64,000 nucleotides of DNA from Stercorarius parasiticus (Eukaryota; Chordata; Aves; Charadriiformes; Stercorariidae). The notes beneath the pieces were generated by a model that was given only the letters and a program-made list of their open reading frames with translations, did not search any database and was not told the origin of the DNA. Below are positions 13,457 to 25,150 of this stretch, piece by piece. Position 1 is the first letter of the stretch; each line of letters starts with the position of its first letter. The stretch is from positions 1,194,886 through 1,258,885 of the forward strand of contig VWZL01000203.1 in the NCBI GenBank assembly GCA_013396915.1, read 5' to 3'. The translations under genes and the position numbers were made by a program.

Positions 13457-15407
13457 GTAAGAATACCTTTTGAAGAAGTGTTTGGGGTTTCACTGGCTCA
13501 TTAAAAAGCCTGAATCAAAATGGGAGCAGCAATTTCAGCTGTTGGGACTGTAGTGAAAACTATAGAAGAAGGTTCAGTGCTCTTCCCCATTTCTTGCTAA
13601 TCTTCCATAACGTTATCCATGTGTGGCACAGAATTGCGATGGCAATGTCTGTACCAGGATACCCCACCATGCCATGGTGTTAAAGGGACTGCCTTTTAAG
13701 CAAGCTCTCAAAAAGAGGTCCTTTGGCGATTAGTGATAGTGACCTCATATCTTTTACCTTCTGCTTCCGACTTGATCCTACTCTGCTCATTCAGCTGGGA
13801 ACATTTGCGCTTCATTTCATTCCTTTAAAAATGCACCTCTGGGTAGTTTTGTAACCCTGAATATCTGATGTTTTCCACTTATGCTTCTCTGTTCCTGCTT
13901 ACCTTTCCTTGCAAGGATAGAAATCCCAGACATACGTGGTTTGTTTGACATTCTTGGATCCCTCTTACACAGACAGCACCACGTGTGTGTTACTCTTCAG
14001 GTGCTGCTGTGATCATGTTGTCCTTGCACTGTCTGCACCTCCATTACCAGATTTGTACAACTGAGGAGGAGCTTGTTCTTTGCTGATGATTGCAGTCTGG
14101 CACTAATCCCTCTGCCTCTCAGATGAATGACGAAGAATTTATATGAAAAGATCATAAGCATATGAAAATGTTTAGAGAAGAGCAAGGTCTAAAGTAAACG
14201 ATATGTAATGGCAAATCTACCCTTGTTGGCTGGCATGTTAAAAGTGCTTGGCTTTATGAAGCAAATGTGTTATTTCTTTTGGATTGAATTGTTTCCACTG
14301 CTGGTGTCAATCCTTGCAGTGTTAAGGGACGTATTGCATTATTAATGAAACCCGTGCTGTTAGGTTGGTAGGCCTTATATTTTGAAGGATAGGCAAAATA
14401 CAGGCTGAGGCTCTGAACAGTAAGACTCCTCACTCATCCAGTCGCTCTGCAGTAATGTCATTCTGTAATTCCAAAGCAGTTCCTTGCTGTGGAGATAATG
14501 TTGGTAACACTGACTTGCAGCTGTGAACACCAGGGGCTACTGGCTGTCAGCTAGAGCTAGCTGCCCTGGCTATGTGGGAGCCGTAGTTGTTACAACACTC
14601 AGTAGGCAAAGCTGAGCAGTCTAACACTTGTTAATGTAAGGAAATTTTGTGGAGAATAACGTGCCTAATTTTTTCATTGTTGTCATGTTGCTTGAGAAGA
14701 TTCAAACCAATTCCAACATAAGAATGTTCACGCCATACTGGCTGAACATCCACATGCTATGCCTCCCCTAAATTTCCTGAGAAAAGCTCAGTTTTCTATG
14801 GTTTGGGGGTTTCTGTTTTATGACGGGGTAAATTTTTCAACTTCATTATAGTTAGGTGCACATTTCTGGAAGCAAATTCACTCTGTCCTCGGCTTAGAAT
14901 GCCTGCTTTTCATTCAGCCTTATAGATGGTGGTGGTCCTTTCTTTTGGCACACTAGGACAAAAAGTCCAATATGGTTTCTTTACAAGGTCAGTCAGGGGT
15001 TAAAAACCAGCAAGCGGTACATGTCCAGCACAGCAATGCAACTTCTCTTGATTGGGCGCTTGCAGGAAAAATACCATTCTTTTGCTTTAAGAATAACCAG
15101 AGAATCTCCCTACAGACGGACCAACATGTCTGGAAGTTGTTGCATGCTTTTTTAGACATAGCCAACATAAAGCACTCGACATAAAGAGATGTTTTATTTT
15201 AATGACTATAACATGCTTAGGAAACATTTTTCTACCTTCTCCTAGCACACCCTTACTATGTTTGAACACATGCCGTTCCAACTTCTGCTCAACCTATGGC
15301 TTTGGTTCTTCCACTGGCAAAAAGCTGCTTTTGGACTCCTGAAAGGGAACTGTCTGTCCTTACCAATGCTGAGCTATTTCTCATGTTTGCTTCATATTAT
15401 TTTTCCC

Positions 15408-15479
15408 CTCTCTTCTTCCTCTTTTTCCTCTTTTTTCTGAAAAAAAAAAAAAAAGGAAGAAGAAAAAAAAAGAAAAAGC
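15408..15479. repeat. Polypyrimidine then polypurine tract
   Basis: A C/T-only run (about 15408-15438) is followed within two bases by an A15 run (15440-15454) and an A/G-only run to about 15478. The halves are imperfect inverted copies (TTCTTCC against GGAAGAA). Simple-sequence DNA in a DAAM2 intron. Confidence 0.75.
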
Positions 15480-15559
15480 AAGCTGGAAATTTTCAACAAA
15501 CCAGATGTGCTTTGCAAACCCTATAACATCTTCCAACCTCAATGGGCTCTCTGTGTTTG

Positions 15560-16100
15560 TTGAATCTCAAGCTTTTTTCTTACCATGGAAACCTACACTA
15601 TTAGGTTTATTAGCCAATTAAAGGAAGAGAAGGACCAAGACATCTGATTACCCTGTTCTTTTTTGATTTCTCAACGCAAAGCAAATTGAAAAAATGATAG
15701 TGGGAGAGAGAGGACTTTTAAAAATATCCTAATGAGCCCAGGAAGAATTGGTCTGGTTCACAGATTTATTAGTAATAATGAAGCCCTAGTTTTAACAGCT
15801 GGAGTTGCATATCCTTCTAAATATAGATGTGGCTAATTGATTGCCATGAGTTAATCAGAACCACGTTTTCTCAGCTGGGATTTAAAGCAATACAAATTAT
15901 CTTTTCAAACCTGGGAAGTTCTTTTATTTTTTTAAATGCCTTTAGTATTAGCAAAAGTCATTTCTGTATTCCTTTAAGTTATGGAAACGATCCATTACCA
16001 AGGTGTGGTGCTGACCTTCTCTGTAGAGGATATTTTTCACAATACCATGCAATACTTTTTTTTGGCCTTTTTCTCAAACAGGACCATTTACAGTTAGTGG
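15560..16100. promoter_or_regulatory. Candidate intronic regulatory element
   Basis: AT-rich unique stretch with a high density of homeodomain-like cores (CCAATTAAAG, GCTAATTGATTG, GAGTTAATCAGA) and, at 15579-15592, CTTACCATGGAAAC. The last differs at one position from the RFX/X-box consensus GTTRYCATRGNAAC. Known: such clusters are common in conserved developmental enhancers. Enhancer activity is inference only; conservation cannot be seen from one sequence. Confidence 0.25.
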
Positions 16101-16699
16101 CCATGGGGAGGAAGTGATATTTTAAATTTAAAGGGCCAGGTTGTCAAACTCAGGCACCCATGTTTTCAGAGGAAGCCTGGTAACTCTACTTATCTTCATG
16201 CAGTAAACAGATGGCTTGGTTAAGAACTGATTGAAAACTTAGACCGACTCTTTAAACAGGCTCCCTAGCACAGCTGGTTCTTGTTCTTTTTGTGTTTTTC
16301 TCACTTTCAATACCACTTTATAAGGGAATATATAGATTAGATCAAGGGATAATGTTTTCTGCCATTTCCCATAAACTCGAAGTTGGGGGCAGGAGAAAGT
16401 GAAATTCTGCCCTGGAATCCTTCGCCAGTTTTTACGTATTTGAATAGATGAAAAAATGACTCTTTCACATCAGAAAGAACGGAATGGGGTTGAATTTTGT
16501 TTGTGAAAATTTTTCCCTGTGGGGAAAGAATGAAAATACCCAGGCAGAGGAACAGTGACCTCCCATGGTATGATTTCTGTTATCCTGCTTGAAAAAGGTG
16601 ACATTTGCCCTATATGAAGCTTTACAAAATACTTAAATGTTGACAGATATGAACTTAGATTGCTAAACTGCTTCATAACTGTTCTACATTGTGCTTGGT

Positions 16700-16745
16700 T
16701 TATAACAAACCTGAACGTTTGTTATAACAGCAGACAAAGTCTGCT
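16700..16745. repeat. Two adjacent perfect hairpins
   Basis: First: 11-bp arms (16700-16710 and 16717-16727) with a 6-base loop. Second, one base later: 7-bp arms (16729-16735 and 16739-16745) with an AAA loop. Both arms pair without mismatch. Function unknown. Confidence 0.7.
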
Positions 16746-19435
16746 TAGTCGGGTATTGCCATTCCTATGATGAATATCAAACTTAGAGGCACGAAGGAGG
16801 CCACCGCCTGGGCAAGGCTGATAAGGAGGGTAGGAAAATTGTCCATTCCCAGTCTTTCTCATGCCAGCTCCTCTCAAGCAGTGTGTTTGTCATCATGGAG
16901 ACTGGAGTTCAGACTCTTTACATACATTAATAAGCTTAACACATATAGTAACTGTTTTGAAGAATAGCAAGGCAGTGAAAGCCAAAATCCATTTAAAAAA
17001 ATAGTCATTAATGGCAGAATGCTATGAAGCACACAGAAATACTGTGGTCCAAGAGCCAGATACAGGCTGTGCGCTTCAGTGATTCATTTCGGGGAACCAG
17101 TATTTTCTGTCAGCCACTAGGGCTAATGAATAAGGAAAGGATCAGGACAGAGACTGAGGAAGTCAAGATGGGGTGTGTTACAAAGGACAAGGGCAGGCAC
17201 CACAGCCTGCTGTCAGAAACAGCCATTTGGTAAACAAATTACGTAGCTGTTGTACACCAACTTAGAACTGCAGATGATTCAGGGCAGGTTGGCATCTAAC
17301 ATATCAGAAATGTTTATAGCACCTATGTCTTGATTTTGGGCCTCCCAGAGTCACTTTCAAACTCCTAGGATAATCCTATAAGAGCATTTAGGCACAAGGA
17401 GAGCTGGGCCCAGCCCTGCCTGAAATCAGTGGGGCTACTTGTCTGGGGAAGACAGTTCATGTTGCATGGCTACATGGTGTAATTCATTTCTGCATTGGCT
17501 CCTCCCACAATAGCAGACAGGACAGACAGCAGGAAATTTTTATCATGGCTGTTTTTCCTCCTCCTCGTAGAGCATCGTTCCTGCCATTTCCAGAGCTCTT
17601 CTGCCACTGTTTAACATTTCGTTGGCAAGCACAGCAGAGTGTGTGTGCGCTGCTGTCCCGCTTTCCCTCTCCTTGCTAAAATGGCTTTTTAAAATAAACA
17701 ACTGTCTAAACGATTTGCTTTGGCAAGAGGATGAATTCAGTGGAAAGTTTGGCAGAGGAAGTGGAGCTGGCACTGATCTCGTGGACCTGTTATATCATGG
17801 AGCTTGGGGGCCCTTATGGTGTGGAAATGAATTTTTTAATGAAAAAAAGAGATACCATCCTGTATTACAGTGGAAAACCTGCTGAAACATAGTTTTCCAT
17901 CTTGCTTTTGCCCACATTATCTGTCCCCAAATGACTTCAGGAATAAGCGAGTTTCAGCCCTTGTTCCGCAATATTACAGCATGTCACAGAATTCTGGGGA
18001 GAGTCTTGCACGCATGAGGACTTAGCTACAGATTTCACAATTGTGCACAAGAGCAGGTATTGTTTGGCAGGGAGTCTGCCCATGGAGCAGTCGAGTGATT
18101 TGTACAGGGTGACACAAATCCTGCGGCAGAGAGCAGAAGAGAGGGATGGGGTCCAGAGCACCTCGGTCTGCGCCGTGCTGCCTCTTACGCCCTGAGCCAG
18201 GCAGACAGTGTGGTTTTAGCCACTGTGGGCAGGTAGGAGCCTGAGCTTCGTACCATGGCTGGGAACGCTGCCTCCAGCAGCTCACGGCCCCTCATCCGTA
18301 TGCTTGGAAGAAGTACACGTGGTCGCAGAACCAGAGCTACGGGGAAATAGAAGAAATAATAAAAACAGAGGGGTCTGTTGCAGTTTAAACAGTGAAAAGA
18401 CAGCACGTCTCTCTTCACAACAGTACATTGAATTGATGTAGTGCCCTACAGATGTGAACAACTGATTTTTTGCTCTTTTCTGTGTCAGATTAGTGGGGCA
18501 ACACTTTCTGTTCTGTAACGAATGGAGAAAGGAAGGCTCAGAGAGGGAGCATGACTTCCCAAGCCACATCATGGGCAGAGTTGGCAGCAGAGGCTGGATC
18601 TCCTGACTTGCCTTCCTCTGCTCAGTCAGCTTTTTTCTGGAGGCGGTAGAGAAAGGAGGAAAATGTTTACTTCGGTGAACTGCAGATTTCTCTGTTGTAG
18701 TTCTTTTGGTACATCTAGCTCACAGATTTCTGCTTTTCATCTTTCAATGCTTTACAGTAAGTGATTGTGACCTAGTAAGCCATGTTACAGGGCACCAAAG
18801 ACAGGCTGCTCTCAGCCTCCTCCTCGCCACAGACCATAACACCTTATACTCATGAGTGTCTCTGAAAGGCTCCCAGGCTGCTGGGTCTTTCCAGCACAGC
18901 AACACTGTTCCTCCTCTGCGTGGCAGTGGGGAGGCAGTGGCAGTAGCCCCTCTGCCAATGTGACAAGAACTAGCTGCTGGTGGTAGTTGGGTGACAGGCC
19001 ATGTGCAGAACACTTGCAGACAACACCACCCTCTAATGGAGACTTCCATGTATGTAGGATCCAAGAGCCCCAGGCAAGGACCCCCTCTTTTTCAACCCCC
19101 AGCCTCCCTAAGAGACTAGGAAAGCCCTATGGGCGTTCATTGGATCAAACCAGCTGGGTTCCTCTGTGCCCCCTCACTCACCTTTGCTATGCACAGGAGG
19201 AACGCAGGGGACGGGGGCAGTGCATCACTTGGTACAACAGCCATCTCCTGTGGGCTGCCTCTGGTCTTCAGGTTTCACAGGAGGGGGACGAGCCTTCCTT
19301 CTAGATGGCAGCTCCAGCCACTGATCTTCATTTGTGCCTTATTTTCAATTTTCATAGGAATTAACCGTAAGTTAAATTTCCAGGTAGCACATCTCCTGTG
19401 AGCAATAAGCTTCAGGTGCTCTATGTGCTCAAGCA

Positions 19436-19472
19436 CATATATACAGAAAAAATACATATATATACACAGAGA
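19436..19472. repeat. TA/CA-rich microsatellite-like patch
   Basis: Interrupted (TA)n/(CA)n sequence with two CATATATATACA-like blocks around an A-rich spacer. Too degenerate for a clean tandem array. Confidence 0.5.
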
Positions 19473-21261
19473 GGGGTGGGGTGAGGAAGTAGGTATGCAT
19501 ACTTGTGTGTACGTGTCTTCAGAGGTTTCAGAGAAAAGGAGTTAAAACAGAAATAATCTGTTGCTGTTTCCATACTCTGAAGTCCCTCTATGACTTGCTG
19601 CTGTAGTGCTTCCTTCAACTCCTGCCATGTTTAGTAGCTCAAAGCAACTTGCATTTCTTCCAACATGTTTTTTATTTTTTTTCCCCAGATACTTTGGGTT
19701 TCTTTGTTTGTTGCTGGCTGAGAATGCAGCCTTTTTAAAGAAAAAAGAAGCTATTGCTTCAAACTGCTTTGTGGGCCTGGCAGGGAAAGCAGAGGAGGGG
19801 AGATGCTGAATCTCTCAGGCTATGCCAGAAGGAAGCTGCTTTCCTTGGAGATTTCTTCCCCCTGCAGTTGACTGGGAGACATTGTTTATGCTTTACATGG
19901 TACCAGGCCAGAGGGGTTTATAAGACCTGCTTCCAAACTCATTTTTTCCTTGGGATTGGAGCCTGAACTGTTCTTACTGTCTTTTGCATTCTGCTAGAGC
20001 ACCCACCTAAGGAAAGGGAAGCTGAGCTGTGTTAGTATGAGCTGAATACATGCACAAGAGAGTTTGAAGGCAGTGAGTGCATAGTCTGAGAGAGTCTGGG
20101 TTTGGTTTGGTAAACGTTGAGGTCTGTAAGGATGCTCTGCTGTTTAGTGGTGGTGCATTAAAGTGCTGGCAGGGAATGCTAGGGCAGCTGTGCATCAGAG
20201 CAGCTGTGCCATCAGGAATGTGTTGCTGGTGCTGCCTGTTGTGATACAGAGGTGTGTGAGTAGGTGAAGGTAGTTGGACAATGATACAGCTTTTGGATGC
20301 GTACACTTATATAGAACTTAGTGGACATGTGCGTACAGGCTGTTGACAGACTATATGTGCATGCGTTTGAGTGCATTTTGATGAGTACAGAGGCATGCTT
20401 GTGAGCGTGAGAGAGCAAAGAAGAGAGTACAACTACTGCAGGACTGATGTCCAAGAGCCAGGGGTTGCTGTGAATTTACCATATCCCAATCAGGACTGCC
20501 CTGTGACTGAAGTCCTGCCAGTTGGCTGCCTCCACTTGCATCCTGCAGCCTCAACATTTGCCTTTTAAAATAAAAGCCACTTGTGATGTATTCACTCTCT
20601 TTTAAGTCTGCCCGGGAGCCCTGGCTGCTTTCCTTGTCCCTCTCTCATGCCATGTCTGTCCATAGTCTCCTCTCTCCGAGGCAACACCCTGACTCGGAGG
20701 ACACCAGAGTGATGGATGACATGGCAAAAGGCTCCTGAGAGGACAGACTTTAACGTTATTGCAAAAAAAACTTCTAACTCCAGCCATTTAAAACATGGAT
20801 GTGAGGGGAAAGTGGAAGGGGAAAGGATTGGCTAAAACTGCTTGTTTGGTAGTTAGGATGGACTAAAGCTACTTGTTTCCCCAGCTAGCTCACTGTCTTC
20901 CATGCCCCTGCTGTCACACAGCTGCAGCTGAGATGTGGCCAGATGGTCGTCCTCTGAAATTACTCCATCACCCTCAGGCGCTGAACGTGGGGATTTTTTT
21001 TTTTATAAGTGGAGAGATGGTGCTCTCCAGCGTGGTTGCCCTGTGTTGCCCAAAGGATATCCAGGAGAGCAGATTCTTCAGGGACAGAGGCACCTGCCTT
21101 AAGGCGAGGGACTTCTGTTATCGGGGGGTAGTTTTTGCTCTCGCTGTATGAATGCTCAGAGGGTATTGAATTACGTGTGTGGTTACTCATAATCTTTCCT
21201 CACTGTCTTCACCAAACTGCCTGCCTAATTATTGCTCTTGTGTTTTCTGCCCCCTTGACAG

Positions 21262-21432
21262 TATGCCAAAGCACTGAAGCATTTTGGAGAGAGCGAGGGC
21301 AAGATGCAGCCAGATGAATTTTTTGGCATCTTCGACACTTTCTTACAGTCATTTGCAGAGGCCAAGCAAGATCTGGAGAATATGAGGAAGAAAAAGGAAG
21401 AAGAGGAGCGCAGGGCACGCATGGAGGCCATG
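21262..21432 (+). CDS. DAAM2: DAAM2 coding exon, FH2 end and coiled coil
   Basis: 171 bp, exactly 57 codons. Encodes [20 protein letters not shown], then [20 protein letters not shown] and [17 protein letters not shown]. The first two-thirds closes the FH2 domain. The [11 protein letters not shown] run begins the charged helix that links FH2 to the DAD. Acceptor ccttgacag, donor ATG|gtgagg. The open frame continues past the donor, but the downstream exon restores the DAAM sequence ([10 protein letters not shown]). Confidence 0.96.
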
Positions 21433-23415
21433 GTGAGGACCTGGGCACAGGAAGATGTTTCCTTCCATTGCCTTTTCATGTCTAGAGAGAAAAGTTGAGA
21501 GCGCCATTTCCAATGCTCATGTCCTGTCACTGTTTTATGTCCTTCTCCCTGCCGCCTCTCTTTGGCATCATTCTCTTTGCAAATGGTGATGTTTTTCCTG
21601 CTGTCTGTCCTGTCAGCTCTTGGGGCGTACCGTTCGGCTCCTAAATTACCCTCCTTTGGATTCAGATACCAAATCTAGCCCTGCCTGTTCTGCCCCGGCA
21701 CTTTGCAGGATGGTGCTCCCCTTGCCCAGTGCCAGACTATCCTGCTTTTGGGCTGCAGTCTCTGTGCAAAAGCTCTGGGAGCCAGATCTCCCTCGGTCCT
21801 GCCAGCTGGTCAGCTTCCACTCAGACTCCATCATCATCCGCTGTGTGCCTGTCGCCTGACAGCGCATGGTGACACAGCGAATGCCCTGGCGCCTGCTGCA
21901 GCCCATACTGGCAGTATTTCTCTCTGGCCAGCATTAATGGCTTGATTACTGAGGCTGCGTCTGGCCTTGACGTGACGAGAGAGCTTTTGCGCATCGTTGA
22001 TTTTGCTGCTGGGAGACAGACGTGTGTGTCCCCAGGGGTTCGTGTGAACCAGCCTCCCCCTCTAACCTCAGCCTTTCCTGAGGCCTGAGAACGGCTCAGC
22101 AGTCCCCTGCCTCCTTCCCTCCTGCTGGCGCTTTAACCCTGGCTGCTGACGTGGCTCCAGGCTTCGCTGTGGGGAGTTGCTGCTTTAAATGTTTGCTGTG
22201 CCAAAAGCACCGGTTTGTGCCTTTCAGAAGAGGAGAGAGGTAAAACGCCAGGATGCCAGCAGTCTTACTGTTGGACATGGAGATAAAATGCCAGGACTTA
22301 GGCTCAAGTTTCCTCTGAGCCAGCCTGGAAAGTGTGGCAGCTTGCTGTTAAAGCACTAGGATGGTGTCGTAGGCCTAATACACCATGAGAGAGGTTGCAG
22401 TTTGCTGATGGAAAGCAATGTGGTCTTGCAACATGGGGCTAGCATGCAGAGCGAGCAACCTGCTTCCTGATGGCCGCATCCATCCCTTGCCATTTCTGCT
22501 AATCTTGGAGCTGAGCAGTGGAGGGGGATAACCAAGCTCCCTGGAGCTACTCTAGGGAGACCAAGAGCATCACGTTGACAGGTGCACCTATCCAATGATT
22601 TGTAAAATCAGCAGTTCTGTTTCATTGCTCTTTGTGTTTATAACCAGTTTCTCTTTCCAGAGTCAAGGCAATGTGCCTTCCTCTTCCCATCACTGCAACA
22701 CGCTGCCTCCATCCAAACATGAGCTGTTTGGTGGATAGAGTTTCTGTTGATGTTTTGATATCTCAAACCATTTTCATTCTCTGGTGTGTTTAGCTTGTGG
22801 CTTTCTGGGGTTTTTCCTTTTTTCTTTTCCTCCTTCTGCAGGACTGCAGCCTTTCTGCCTGACAATTTAACTAGTTATGCCCCAAGCACAATGCTGTTGG
22901 TGACTGTAGTAGTGACTGTGGTTTGTATAGACACATCCAAACTAACTTTCAACTCGCTAGGTTAGGCGCTGTCAGCGTAGTAGGTGCTGCCACACTAAGG
23001 TCACTACAAACCTGGTCCCAGAAGCTGGGTAATCACCTGTGCCAGCATCACTTGTAGACTGTCATTTGGCACAGCTGCTTTGATGGCACTGTTCTACTGT
23101 AAAATTAGTGCAAAACAGCAGCAGCATAGACAGATCCCATGCGTCCTCTTTGCTCCAGAGTGGTAGTGCTTTGTGAGGCAAACATAAGATGCTGCTCATT
23201 CCTCATCTCTCCTGCTCTCTGCTTGTCTGTGCAGAAGAAGGGAAACCCAGCATGGTTGCCTGTTGCTCTTGGCACAGGTGATGCCCTTGTGGATAAGCTC
23301 CTGATCTCTTTTTTCCCTAAACTGCACTGATGCATCTTAGCTGCTTCTTGGCAGTGTACCTAGCGATCTGGCATCTCCATTAGCTAATTCTAAAGCTCTG
23401 TGTCTTTCTCCACAG
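21433..23415 (+). other. DAAM2: DAAM2 last intron
   Basis: 1983 bp, gtgagg...tctccacag. No exon, transposon or strong repeat seen. Confidence 0.88.
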
Positions 23416-23631
23416 CTAAAAGAGCAGAGGGAAAAAGAGAGGCGACAAAAGAAAGCAAAAGCTGGAAGCATCTCTGAAGAGAGCGGGGAGTTTGATGACC
23501 TGGTGTCAGCATTAAGGTCGGGTGAAGTCTTTGACAAAGACTTATCCAAGCTCAAGCGTAACCGCAAGCGTTCGGGGAACCAAGGCTTAGAGACAAGCCG
23601 GGAGCGGGTGGTGACAAAGCTAAATTATTAA
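23416..23631 (+). CDS. DAAM2: DAAM2 last coding exon, DAD and stop
   Basis: 216 bp including TAA (23629-23631). Encodes [18 protein letters not shown], then the Diaphanous autoregulatory domain (core [16 protein letters not shown]; basic part KLKRNRKR), then a short tail ending [10 protein letters not shown]. In formins the DAD amphipathic helix binds the DID and the basic stretch strengthens this, keeping the protein inactive until Rho or Dishevelled releases it. Both halves look intact. The terminal -LNY and the SGNQGLE stretch point to DAAM2 rather than DAAM1. Confidence 0.97.
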   Translation, partial: LKEQREKERRQKKAKAGSISEESGEFDDLVSALRSGEVFDKDLSKLKRNRKRSGNQGLETSRERVVTKLNY

Positions 23632-25144
23632 TTACAAGAAGAAGAAAACTAATCAACCAAAAGAAAGTGACGAAAAAGTACAAAACAAGGAAGATGAATG
23701 TGTGCGATGGCGCCTGGCTGACAGTTGCCCCAAAGGATTTCTTTGGTCTGTGGCTAGAGACGTTACCTTTCCATGATCAGCTTTCCTCTCATCCCTCTTC
23801 TGTGCTCCTAATTTGAACCATTAAAAAAGTGCCTCTGTGGAGCCAGCAGGGCCTGTGACTGGGCCATGCAGAGCTGACAGATTTGCTTCTGGGAGTTTAT
23901 TGTGTCATCAGAGGCCTCATGGTGATGACAGAAAGTACTCGGGCCTTGCAGACTGCCTCACAGCTGGAGTAAGATAATTTTCTGTGTGCCAAAGTGAAAA
24001 CTAGTCACGATCTCCATCTTGCTGATAACAAGGAAGACTAATTTCAGAGCAGCTCTGTAAACACCTGTCGCTTCTTCAAGATCTAGTCTGGCCTTCAGGG
24101 GCTTGTCAAGACATGGTTCTCAAGATTTCCAGTTCCATTCCAGAATTGGATTTTATAAGCCATTGATTACCACCTGAAAAATGCTTTTGATCTCATGTTC
24201 TCCATAGTATTTTTGTGTGGCCTACACTGTCCAAAACAAGTGATGCTTAGAAGGAAGTAATCAGGTTCTGGAGCAAATTGAAATTCAAGAATCAGGATCC
24301 ACAAAAAATACTCTGCAAAAGTCTTTGGAATTCTACTTCTCTAGAAGCAGTTTTCTGGAATTTGTTGATGAGCCTCGAAGCTATGAAATGCATCTTCTAA
24401 GAAAGAAGCTCTGGCTTTTCTTTATAATACTAAGCCACTGCCAGGTTGGAATTACAAGTAGATGAGTGTGGAGCCTGTTGTCATTGCTGGAAGGTGGGAG
24501 GGAAAGAGCAGAACATTTCTAAACTGTTTGTGCAAGATTTCTTAGTGCAGCCCAATGGAAATCGGAAGCTCCCTAGTATCATCCACAGGTCACAAGTAGC
24601 AAAAAGCAAACAGGGTCACTGGCTGCCAAGAAATGAGATTTCTTTTCCACTTAATGCTAGCTGTGATTGCTGTTGGCATGAACTGGTCTTTCTGTCTAAC
24701 AGGCTGACCTTCACTGCACAGACCCCACTCCTACCTAGGGGAATCACATAACTCAGTAAGATATGAATGGCATCAAAGGAGAGCCTTGGAGCCCACAGCC
24801 TTTTTCGTTCTGAAAGGATCACTTGGGATGAATCAATGGAGGGGTCCCATAATGAAAACTGAGAATTCTTCCAGGAGGACATAGAATTGCGTAAGCCAAG
24901 CAGGCTTCGGAGATGGTTTAATTCATAAGAAAAAAACAAATTGGTATTTAAGCTACAAGTATGAAGCACACAGTGAAAAAGCAAAAACCCCAAGAAGAGG
25001 CCTGAATTCTATAATTCTGTGTGTCTTCATGGCTCTAGGAAAGGGATTGGATTGTATGGGCTGTCATGGGCTGTTTCTTTTTTTTTTTTTTTTTGAATCT
25101 TATCTTCCTTTTTTATTATCTTCCCTGGAGAAGGAAAAGAGGAA

Positions 25145-25150
25145 AATAAA
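25145..25150 (+). terminator. Possible internal DAAM2 poly(A) signal (AATAAA)
   Basis: Canonical hexamer about 1.5 kb into the 3' UTR. The downstream sequence is only moderately GT-rich, so use is uncertain. Confidence 0.35.

Larger units (their letters stand above)
13457..21261 (+). other. DAAM2: DAAM2 intron, largest complete one
   Basis: 7805 bp, gtaaga...ccttgacag. Contains a polypyrimidine/polypurine pair (about 15408-15479), an AT-rich candidate regulatory stretch (about 15560-16100), two adjacent perfect hairpins (16700-16745) and a TA/CA-rich patch near 19436-19472. No exon or CR1 copy recognised. Several open frames of 60-106 codons occur on both strands, without family resemblance. 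Confidence 0.85.
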
